From positions 299,467-363,466 of the forward strand of contig QLIY01000026.1 of the NCBI GenBank assembly GCA_003260075.1: 64,000 nucleotides of DNA, written 5' to 3'. The notes below the pieces were generated by a model, which saw only the letters and a program-made list of their open reading frames with translations, was not told the origin of the DNA and made no database searches. The position numbers and the translations under genes were made by a program. Below are positions 37,304 through 47,400 of this stretch, one piece after another. This DNA comes from Phallusia mammillata (lineage: Eukaryota; Chordata; Ascidiacea; Phlebobranchia; Ascidiidae). The stretch's first letter is position 1; each line of letters starts with the position of its first letter.

Positions 37304-38923
37304 ATGCAGAACTTGGCCGAAGCAGGGGAGAAAGCAGAGCTAGCAAACATGTCGGGAAATATTCAGCACAATAAGACTGAAGAAAAGTTCAGATCTTCAA
37401 GGGTGGATTCAACTGATCGTCTTCTTTTGGACCACGACCAGAGCTCACACCCTTTGCCACCTTTTTTAAGCAACAGCGACGGGGCCAAGTACATAAAAGA
37501 GCAAGCGAACATCAATAATGGTCCAAATCAGTCGACACAACGAAGACAGTCACACGCGGCTCCGATATTTCTAGGTGGAAGATTTCTCCACAAAACCCTT
37601 GGCAACATCAGAACTTACAGCTCGGCAACTGATGAAACTAATGAGTCGGCTCAGGACGGAGGAGTCTCAAGTCCATACGTAAGTTCAAATTACTTTCTAT
37701 ATCCCTCTGTCAATGAAGACAGCACCAGTGAAAACCAACAGACCAAGTCCACTTCATCACTAGACGTGCAAGGAATAGAGAAATCGGCATCTTTTAGTCA
37801 GCTAGATGAAGTTGAAGATGCGTTTGCAGAAACAACCATCGATGACTCCGCCACTCCCGGGGCGTTTCCGGGATCTTTCAAGCGGCGAAAGTCAATGTCG
37901 GTTTTTCCAAGGCCTGACACGCTACATCGTAGCAAAGCTGCCGAAACAAATGATGATTCTCAAACTATACGCCGACCTAAGAAACGAACAACTATTCAAA
38001 TACCCCCCCCCCCGGCGAAAGTCAATGTCGGTTTTTCCAAGGCCTGACACGCTACATCGTGGCAAAGCTGCCGAAACAAATGATGATTCTCAAACTATAC
38101 GCCGACCCAAGAAACGAACAACTATTCAAATGGGGCAGGTAGCGCGGTTGTCCAAACGTACAGACAGCTTGATATCCCGTTCACGATCCTCGACGATAGA
38201 CTCTGGTTCGTCGCTGGTCAGCAAGAAACGCGGGACGAGAAATTCGACGCTCGGAGAAGTTTCTAGAAACTCGCGCATCAGAAACAAAGCCTTTTCTCAA
38301 GCAGAAGGCGTTCATCACAGGTATTGTGAATTTTGTCTAAACTTTAGCAATTTGAGTTGAGTAGAGTCAATTTCGCCGGGTGAAGCAAATCGTAACAGCC
38401 CGGAAATACCTGCGCAACAGTAAAATTTATAAAGGTTGTGTCATTTTGTAGGTTTCCCCCCCCCCCCCTTTTATTTAGCCGTACGAAAAATTCCGAAGAA
38501 TAGCCCAGATTATTCGCTTACTGCTGCGATGCCTGGATAACTACAGGAAGATTTCTGTGGTGTCTCACCCCCCCCCCCATCAGAAACAAAGCCTTTTCTC
38601 AAGCAGAAGGCGTTCATCACAGGTATAGGTAACACATGTTGACACATACGAATGAAAAACCCCACCAATGTCATATTTGTGAAAAAAGATTTGCCCGGGG
38701 TGATTATTTGAAAACGCACGTGCTGACACACACCGATGTGATGTTTCTTAGGTAATAGTGCTTTCATAGCAAATTTTGTCTAAACTTTAGCAATTTGAGT
38801 TCTATTTCGCCGGGTGAAGCAAATCGTAGGCAACACGATTGCACTAAAAAATTCACCAAGCGGAAATACCTAAGTAACGTTAAAAAGCGGTAAAATTTAC
38901 AAAGGTTGTGTCATTTTGTAGGT

Positions 38924-38990
<67 letters not shown>

Positions 38991-41900
38991 GCATGAGTTT
39001 CTTCGCGAGTTGCGACGAATGAACAGAAAATCACATCCAAGAATCAGCAGAGTGAAAATTCTTACCGTAGGGTTATATTTGTTTCTAAAATACTTTTTAC
39101 AAACTAAAAACATTCCCTTTTATTTAGCCGTACGAAAAATTCCGAAGAATAGCCCAGATTATACGCTTGCTGCTGCGATGCCTGGATAACTACAGGAAGA
39201 TTTCTGTGGTGTCTCATGTCAGTCAGATGTCGTTCGCCATGCTTTCAAGCGATATGGTGACAACTAGAACGTACCGCGAAGGTCTTACCTTTGATCCAAA
39301 CGACTACAGGGCTGTTACTGAAGTAAGTAAAATTAGTCCAAAAATTGCTTTAAAATGTGGCAAACATTTTAAATTGAAAGGAATAAATCGATAACCCCCC
39401 CCCCTTGATCCAAACGACTACAGGGCTGTTACTGAAGTAAGTAAAATTAGTCAAAAACTTGCTTTAAAAAGTGGCAAACATTTAAAATTGAAAGCAATAA
39501 ATCGATATACATTTTGTTTTCAGGGTCCTTTGAATGACGAAGTAAAGTACATTTTGACCATTGTACCACACCAAAGGACGGACAAACAAATCGAATATGT
39601 AAACAAACAAATAATGATTTTCATTACGCTGACACCACAAAATGATTGATCTCTTTTGTTAAACAGGCATTGAAAAGGTTACGCGCTTGTGTGGAGGAAT
39701 TTGCCGAATTTCCGTTAAGAATGCAAGAAGCATTGATCCGGGTAGCCTGGCTTGACGAGTAAGTATTTAGGACAGTGGTTCTTAACCTTTTTGGTGTATA
39801 CATCAATAGCTTCTTACTACAGTCAATCGCCAATGTCGAGTTGCCTTTTGTTATTTCGTGACTAAAAAAACAGATTTATAACTTTATTAGAGTAGAACTT
39901 AAAACAACAATTCAGGCACCATTGACTTACACAATTACCCTCGGTATGCATATGATTTCCCATTGGTGGGAAATTTCCCACCGATTAAGAACCACTGAGT
40001 TGGGGTATTGCTTTGCTTTGGCTGTAGCCTCAACGTAGCCCCCCCCCCTTACACAATTACCCTCGGTTTGCATATAATTTTCCATTGGTGGGAAATTTCC
40101 CACTGATTAAGAACCACTGAGTTGGGGTATTGCTTCGTTTTTGCTGCAGCCTCAACGTAACAAGTTGTTCGTTTTAGATTTGAACCAAAGCGCATTGTAA
40201 TCCGCCAAGGTCACAAGGCCGAAACATTCTACTTCATAGTTTCGGGCACAGCTCTTGTGACGAGGAATAGGATCAGTCATTCTGGGAAAGGATATGTTGA
40301 AACGGTTTGTAGTATTTACTATGATATATATATTCCGTGACAATGTAAGGTAAAAAATATTTCATAGGGTAAGCATAGCAATCGTTTGAAACAAAAACCG
40401 CTGAGGGTGTGAAGCTTTAGGCAGGATGTCCATTTAATTTCTGCAGTTTTTTGCCTTTGCCCCCCCCCCGTAAGCATAGCAATCGTTTGAAACAAAAACC
40501 GCTGAGGGTGTGAAGCTCTATAATTTAGGCAGGATGTCCATTTAATTTCTGCAGTTTTTTGCCTTTATAGACTCGTTTGCATTTATTTATAAAATACAAC
40601 ATTGAAGTTAGTTGCTTTTGATTTTTTCTATGTGTTTATCTTTTATTGCTGGCCTAAGTCTAATGATCCATCGACATTACCATGCAGGTAAACATATTAA
40701 AACGAGGAAAAAGCTTCGGTGAACTCGCAATTATGCGCCACGAGCAAAGAACCGACAACGTAGTTTGTCAAACTCATCTCACATTGCTAACTGCCAGTCG
40801 AAAAGACTTCGTTGAGATTTTTATGCATAGGTAAGTTTCCTGAACTGCCACACCAAAAGCAACCTCTAGGACAAAACTTTTTGTTTTTGATCAGAATGGA
40901 TGGCGGTGAGCCTGAGTTTATGACCTTTTTACGCACACTGCCCGAGTTCAAAGGTTATCCTCTTTATAAGTTGCCACGGAACAAGCCAAAGATCTGCGCC
41001 TTCACGTACTTTCGTGTCGGTGTGGTGATTTGCCCAAACAGCAATGACAGCGATGTTATTGTCATCGTAAAATCGGTCAGTACGTTCATCAAGCTAATAT
41101 GATATTGTGGTTGATATTGCATTGTTTTGCTAAGTGTCGGTTAAATGTTTTAGCTTGTGCCGCCATTGCAACTTAAATTATATCCCCCCCCCCACGTTCA
41201 TCAAGCTAATATGATATTGTGGTTGATATTGCATTGTTTTGTGTCGGTTAAATGTTTTAGCTTGTGACGCTATTGCCCCTTAAATTATAATACATATTGT
41301 TATTGAAGGGATTCTGTCGGGTGGTGAAGTGTCTTCGTGCCACTCGCCCAAATATACACGGTCTCGGAGCTGCACGCAGTGACCTGAATTACGAAAAAAC
41401 TCTTGACAAAGCATCAGCAGGTTAGTACCAAGTTGTATGGTTAGATTTGAATTGGGAATGAAAATAGGTCTATGATTAAATATACAACCATTTCCAACTA
41501 CTTGGTTGATTTTGATTTTAGTTGATTTAGTTCTTAATTTGTTTCAACAGTCAAACTCTTAATAATTCATGCAGAAAAATATGGGTCACGGTTTGGTGTG
41601 GAAAAACCCATCGTTCTGACTTCTCCAACATCACCTGTGTCGTTGTTAACCGGCCCCAAACTCCCATCACTGATGAGGCGACTTACTTTGCCAATGGTGA
41701 AGTAAGTACACGCAATTTTAATGTGAAATAAGGAGGGGACTTTAAAAATTGTTTTTCTTTAAAAGAAAATACTCCAGCGATTCAGAATCACTTCGTCGAA
41801 TCGCAGCACCCGAAACTTTTGGTAAATATCTTTGTAGCCCTGCAATTACAACATTGATACATTTTACTTCTGTACAATTTAATTTTTTTTTAGATTCCGG

Positions 41901-43707
41901 TAAAAAACTAGATGAGCACAAATTCTCCATTAATAACAGTTACCGAAAGTGGCAGGTTGATCACCCAATATCACGGGAAACTTTCGCTCTTCTGATGACA
42001 GGACGCGAAGTAGAAGTAAATGGGCCAGAGGATGAAGAAAAACAGGAAGAAAACGAAGAAGAGTTTGATAACTTTGATGTACACGAACGCAATTTTGATT
42101 ACTTTTGTCAGCAGCAAATGTACGCCGAAGAAGTAAAGGAAGGTAAATAGAACAAAAACATTTGACTCTGAAGTGACTCACTGTTTACTGAATGTAATAA
42201 TTAGAACTATACCAGAACAAAATGTAAAACTTTGCACAAGTTTGGTTACGTATATTTTTAAATTAAAATCATTTAGCTAACGTGTTCAGAGCAAATATAT
42301 TTCGCTTATGAAAGCATATTCAGTTTTCTATTTAAATACAACCAATCTTATCTAAATTCAAATAAACTTTAAGCAATTAGTGTTTCCAAACCAATCTTAT
42401 AACTAAAGTGGACAAATCGACTATGCTTCAAAAATTTCGGAAACGTGAAGCTTTGATACATCACTATAGTAACTTATAGTATATAGAAACTATAAAGAAA
42501 CTTAAAATAAAATTTTGCCAACAGATGAGAATGATGAGCGACGCGGCTCGACTCACAGCAATTTTCGCACCCAGATTTTGAAACGCAACCGGGCGAGCTT
42601 GGTAGATGCGTGGGCGTGGAAGCAACGAAAGAAGGTTGGACTTTACATAAGCTTGTTGTGATTGTGATATATCGTGTAACTGTTGTATGTTTTCACTAGG
42701 CATCATCAACTTTTTCAAATCTCCCAACACTAAACGAAAACGTATTACCACGACCTTCATTCGTTAAAAACAGCAATAATGAAGAAACAGACAACAAACC
42801 AACATATATCCATGTTCAAACGCTAGGCGAAAAAGATGTGTTTGTATGTTTAACTTTAAACCGTGTGTAGTTGGATTTTTCAAAACCTGATTTTAAATTT
42901 GTGCAATTTATAAGGGTCTATTGCCGATTCTTTTTGACAAGTCGGAAGGAGCAACGTCGGTTTCTCTCATCTCCGAAGGTGCTGAATGTATTTTAATCAA
43001 CAAAGAGTTCTTTTTAAAACACTTCGACGATGAGTTACGAGAATCACTGATTCGAAAGGTTTGTGTCTACTTTCCTGCGTTTAAAACTAAACCAGGAGCG
43101 CTAACCTTTCTTCTGGGTATTGTAATGATGCTGAATCAAAACAGTCAGGAGAAGGGGTTTAAGAACTAGTTGGTTTCTTTAAAGCAGTGGTTTTAACCTG
43201 TGGGTCGCGACCCTATAGTGTCGTTTTCCACTTTCCTTGGGTGGCGAAAGTCTTTGATAAACAATAAAGAATTCAAAAATATTTTTCGGCAGTAAAAAAT
43301 AAAAAACATTTAGCAAGCTAACACTCTTTTTCATTGACCAAATTGAGAGTTTGCTCTATTAATACGAAAAAAGATAATTTTAGAAAGGCGTCGCAAATTA
43401 CATTTAGTTGCTAAAAGCGGTCGCGTGTTAAAAAAGGTTGAGAACCACTGCCTTAAAGGGTTGCCGACAAAACAAGGTGCAAGAACCCATGTATACCAAA
43501 CCAAATAAACTGTCATTTCAGGTTCGTCCTTATCCAACAGAGGAGAGTCTACAGATGAGCATGCAAGATCAGGCAAACTGGGACGCTTACAAGTTCATGA
43601 CCGTTCACGCCCATGTAACTCAGAAAATCAAGTCAAAGCACGTAGTGGCACCTAAAGCTCTCACAGTTCCTGTGCGTGCTCCCAACTACAAATATTTGTT
43701 CTCTTAG
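37304..43707 (+). CDS. CNBD2: Cyclic nucleotide-binding domain protein, CNBD2-like
   Basis: Plus-strand exons: 37304-38320 (interrupted by a duplicated segment), 38922-39066 (5' part is a poly-C tract), 39128-39322, 39524-39598, 39667-39758, 40178-40304, 40688-40830, 40895-41075, 41309-41420, 41575-41701, 41766-41821, 41894-42142, 42525-42634, 42700-42843, 42915-43058 and 43522-43707. Phases agree at every junction. After a Ser/Arg-rich leader come [19 protein letters not shown], a cyclic-nucleotide-binding fold ([44 protein letters not shown]), an acidic linker, and a second fold part ([19 protein letters not shown]). The C-terminus is [20 protein letters not shown]. The phosphate-binding cassette [13 protein letters not shown] is present but imperfect, so nucleotide binding is uncertain. 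CNBD2 is testis-enriched and sperm-related in mammals; that role here is inference. ATG 37304 is the first in-frame Met. Confidence 0.85.
37884..38131. repeat. C-run duplication inside a coding exon
   Basis: Copy 1 (37884-38001) and copy 2 (38014-38131), 118 bases each, are separated by A and C11. They differ at two positions (AGC/GGC and CCT/CCC codons). They lie inside exon 1 of the CNBD2-like gene and shift its frame. Joining base 38001 directly to 38132 puts the upstream and downstream frames back in register at an ATG codon, so the second copy is extra. Confidence 0.9.
38636..38755 (+). pseudogene. Isolated C2H2 zinc-finger fragment in an intron
   Basis: An open frame of 39 codons encodes one classic C2H2 finger with its linkers: [28 protein letters not shown] and LTHTD, that is C-x2-C-x12-H-x3-H between two H-T-x-E-K-P-type linkers. 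It is present only in the second copy of this intron: the first copy reads directly from GTAT to GCAAATTTTG-like sequence. If the copies are alleles, it is a polymorphic insertion of about 130 bp. A lone finger with no start context suggests a captured gene fragment, not a gene. Confidence 0.7.
38922..39066 (+). CDS. CNBD2-like exon beginning in a 64-base poly-C tract
   Basis: Acceptor CATTTTGTAG (ending 38921) is followed by GTTC, then C from 38925 to 38988, then 78 bases coding [19 protein letters not shown] and RVKILT, with donor CTTACC|GTAGGG. Entered from exon 1 (phase 2), the tract reads R-F-(P)21-S in frame. The tract may be a real poly-proline stretch or sequencing-tail material; the coding 3' part is supported by frame and by the next exon. 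Confidence 0.6.
39291..39508. repeat. C-run duplication spanning an exon end (104-bp copies)
   Basis: Copy 1 (39291-39394) includes the last 32 coding bases and the donor ACTGAA|GTAAGT of the CNBD2-like exon 39128-39322. Copy 2 (39405-39508), after C10, repeats the exon tail and donor with a few changes. The second exon tail has no acceptor of its own and is ignored in the gene model. Confidence 0.85.
39773..39997. mobile_element. hAT-like MITE, 225 bp
   Basis: It begins CAGTGGTTCTTAACCTTTTTGG and ends ATTAAGAACCACTG, inverted relatives of one another. A clear 8-bp target duplication is not visible. It lies in the intron after exon 39667-39758 of the CNBD2-like gene. A related right end (GGTTAAGAACCACTG) stands alone near 23130-23147. 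Confidence 0.65.
39927..40158. repeat. C-run duplication (110-bp copies) in an intron
   Basis: Copies 39927-40036 and 40049-40158 flank C10 and differ at about six positions. They include the right end of the MITE, so the MITE terminus appears twice. No exon is touched. Confidence 0.85.
40369..40566. repeat. C-run duplication (about 90-bp copies) in an intron
   Basis: The segment from 40369 recurs from 40470 after C10 (40460-40469), with a short insertion (CTATAATTTA) in the second copy. It is in an intron of the CNBD2-like gene. Confidence 0.85.
41082..41290. repeat. C-run duplication (about 100-bp copies) in an intron
   Basis: The segment from 41082 is repeated from 41194 after C10 (41184-41193), with small indels and substitutions. 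It starts a few bases after the donor of exon 40895-41075. Confidence 0.85.
43185..43450. mobile_element. hAT-like MITE, 266 bp
   Basis: Termini are CAGTGGTTTTAACCTGTGGG and AAAGGTTGAGAACCACTG. Flanks CTTTAAAG (43177-43184) and CCTTAAAG (43451-43458) match at 7 of 8 bases. It lies in the last intron of the CNBD2-like gene. Confidence 0.75.
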
Positions 43708-44431
43708 AGTTTGTGCTGCCGAACAAAAACGAATTCCGTATCGTGCCGCGACTTGTTTATTTTTGAAAATACTTTGGATTGTTGAAAATTGGTCTTCTAG
43801 GAGGATTAAACCTGGTGTTCATGTGTGAATAACGGACACAGTTTGCCAAAAAACTTGTCGACGGAACGTAGTTACTCTCTTAAAACGCACATACACAGGC
43901 CTTTGCATAACACAAGTGCCGAATCTGTTGTTTCTAGTTTGAAATAAAGAACTTTTATATATTTTAGTTAAGCTAGGATTATTTTCAGTAAACAGATTGC
44001 CACTTTGAAATATGGCACGGTTTTTCGCGTCCGACCTATAGTAAGGTAAAAAGGCAAGCAGCAATATCAACCAAACAAAAAGTGCTAAAAAAACATACAA
44101 AAACAATATCTTATAAAATAATGCAAATGCTGTCACAATTTCATTTAACTACGTCGTCTTCCTGGAACAAAATATAAAAGAAAGTGAGTCAATCGCAACT
44201 TAGATCACAGGTTTTCAACCGGAATACATTTTTTACCTATACAAAGGGTAACTTTAACATGCGTTTATCTGGAGTGGGTTATGCAGCAAATTCATACAAA
44301 ACAGTTTTTGAAAGAAGCTGAAATTGTTTTATTGTGTGTTTTAATACACTTGAGGTTATATTTTATCTTCTAAGTCTGCCATGGGACAAGCAAGAGAAAA
44401 AAGTATTGCATTTCATGACGAGATTTCAATT

Positions 44432-47400
44432 CTACACCATCTTGGAACGTATTTGATCGTGCTTTTGCAACGTGATGCAGCCGTGGTGGGAAATTCCACA
44501 TGGAACGTTGCACTCGGATCGAATAACGTTGGTCTCGGGATCTAGATAGCTGACGTTTGAAATAGCTTTGCCTGACTCGTCCCGTCCACCGACGATGAAA
44601 ATCTGCCGAGTCCAAATAACGTTGACATGTTTTAGGATACTTCCTGCTTGTTAACAGGCAATAACAGTTTGGAAAAATGCTGACGTTGCGAGAGACCCAC
44701 ACAGGGGAAACTGTGTGGCGCAAATGATGTTTTTGTCACTTACACAATGGTTAATAGCAGATGTAAGGCGGTCGGGCTTTAAGGGCTTGGTTCGGGCTTA
44801 GGTTTAAATAAAACGGGTAAGATTAGGGCCTAACTTTTTGTGCCCCATTTTTACAAATTTCCAGACCCAATTTGAGCGTTGATTGTTTTAAATCTTGTTT
44901 AGGCCGGGTTTCTGGCTTGTAATTTCAAGTTTGGGCCAGCTTACAACTATGTAGCTCCCACTGAATAAGAAAATACTGTTTACGTTACAAATTTAACAGT
45001 ACATTACTGTTGTCATATCCACGAAACATGCAACTTGTTTAAACAATCTTTTCAAAGGTTTCATACAAAAAAGTTTTTTTTGCCAGATCAACGGTTTCCT
45101 ACCAATCGAAATATAACATGAAACGAAAAATGTTTTCCAAGGCCCATTTCAGATGCACAAATTTACCACACGACATTACCTTGTCGCTACATAACGTCAC
45201 TCCACAGCTTGCTCTCTCGGACAGCAATTGATCGCCCACTCTTTCCCACACTTCAGTGGTAGTGTCGAATTTTAACACGTTTCTTAATGTCCCACCAACC
45301 ACGTAGATCGAGGATCGATGTGAAATGGCGTTGATGCATTTTGCGGCTTCGGGCATCGGTTTTGAGGTTCTCCATAAGTCGTAAGAAGGATCGTATACCT
45401 AAGTATTTAATTTCAGGGATTTTATGTTTAGAGCAGGGTTGGGCGACCAAAAGTTCAGGGATTTAATGTTTAGAGCAGGGTTAGGCGACCTTTATCAGTG
45501 CGGGGCCAACTACAATTACCATGGATTAGATCGCGGGTCACACCTTTACATAACACAATGTGATTCTACTTTGTTGCATACCATATATGCCTATATTGAT
45601 TTACAAAGAAAAGTTCGCATTTGATTCTATATTGTCAGGTTGCAAAAAAGCCACCAGTTGCATTAATCTGCTCAAAAATACGTAGTAATTGGACTTGTCT
45701 GGAAATACATTTGAAATCCAAGCGTCTCTGCAAACCGAGCAAACCGAATCGATGGCCGCAGGCTGTACACCCCTGGTTTAAAGTGTAAAAAAATCGTAGA
45801 CAAAAATGAAAGCTTTTTTCCAGAGAAATAAGTCCAACATATCTTAGTGCATGTGTGATTGTAAAATTTCTTTCTGGACTTGGTGTATTGTTAAAAAAAG
45901 AAATTGCCACCTGCACTTTCTCCGATGATATCCGCACACTGGGACCTCCCCCGATGACGTAAATCATCTTGTTGCATTCGCATACAGCGGCTGAACTCAC
46001 TCCTTCTCGCATTTGTCGTTTCTCGTGCCATCGGTTTTCCCTGCTCGTCAAATTTGAGATTCAGTGTAATAAAGTATTATTATTTGATTGTATTGTAATT
46101 AAGCGAACCTTTCGTCGTATTTCTCCAGGCTATCAACCCGCAGTAACCCATCGTAACCTCCAACCACGTAGACCTCGCCACAGCACGTGACCATGCGATG
46201 TCGCCACCGACCTGTGTTTAAATTTCCCAGTTCGACCCACTGACGAAGAGAGGTTATAAACATCCAAGCTTCCTGAAACACGTCACAAGATTAGTTTACT
46301 TATTCTTTCATTCTCTTTTGTATTTTGTCTTTTATTCTTTTTTGTATTTTAAACTGGTCATCTCATGATTATAGTCAGGGTTGCCATCGACTTGAAACCA
46401 AAAATAAGGACAACCGAAAATTTGCTTTTATACGAGCCATGACATAATATTTGCAATATTTTGGCCAGAAGCAATTTGTTCCAGCAACACCTTGTTCGTA
46501 GAAAATACTAAGTGCATCTCACGACAGCTCAGGTCTAGGTTTACTTTTCCCGCAGGGATTTGACTACAGTAATTGTTGAAAATAAGACAAAATAAGGACA
46601 TTTCTTAGAAATAAGGACAATGAAGTTTCCTAAGACACACCCCCTTTAAAATAAGGACAAATCTTAAAAATAAGGACGGTATGGCAACCCTGATTATAGT
46701 CGTGCTATCTACTTTATTAGCTTTAGACAGAAACTTCGTGTTTTAATTTAAGCAATAATAAAAATGACATTGGCGTAGACAGGGGTCATGGTCATGCCAT
46801 CAAAGTGGTCATTTTCGTACCCATAACATGTTTTAAAACAACTTGTAACTTATATCACCAAGTCGCAACATTTTTGCCCATACCAAAATTTGTCCCCTTG
46901 TCCGAATTTTGTTCTAGTAACGACACAGGTATAAGACTATAGTACCTTTCGACTTTCTTTGCCACCACTAACTAGAATGTTGTCCTTCCAGGCAACACAT
47001 CCAAACTCGGCCCATTTTGAGCGATCTTGTGACGGGGCATTTGGATCATTGCTTGCTTTTGAAATAGCGCGAGTTGAGTTTTTGCTCGATGGCAGATGAC
47101 AGAGGGTAGCACGGGTCTTGTGCTGAAAGTCCAGAACCGACACCTCGCCGATAAAACGGTCCTCCTTGTCGCAGCCCCCAACAGTGACGAACACCTACAT
47201 AGGAAACAAGTGTCAGGCATGTTGTGTTGAGTACACAGCTAACACATTAGAGGCTTTATGACAATTTGCGTTGGTTTTTAATAAACAGCAAGAAGATTGT
47301 CATGACAAATTACAACGTTAGCAGTTCATTTTTGTCTGTTTTTAAGCCATACAAAACTATCCTTAGATGACTGATATCTACACTGAAGATGCTTTTTTAG

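Larger units (their letters stand above)
38276..39217. repeat. Compound C-run duplication across exon 1 end and exon 3 start
   Basis: The end of exon 1 (38276-38320) recurs at 38579-38622 after a C11 run. The start of the next real exon with its acceptor (39118-39217) has an extra copy at 38469-38567 between C13 (38456-38468) and C11 (38568-38578). The order is therefore scrambled: exon 1, partial exon, exon 1 end again, intron, exon. Only the outermost copies have both correct splice partners. Confidence 0.85.
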
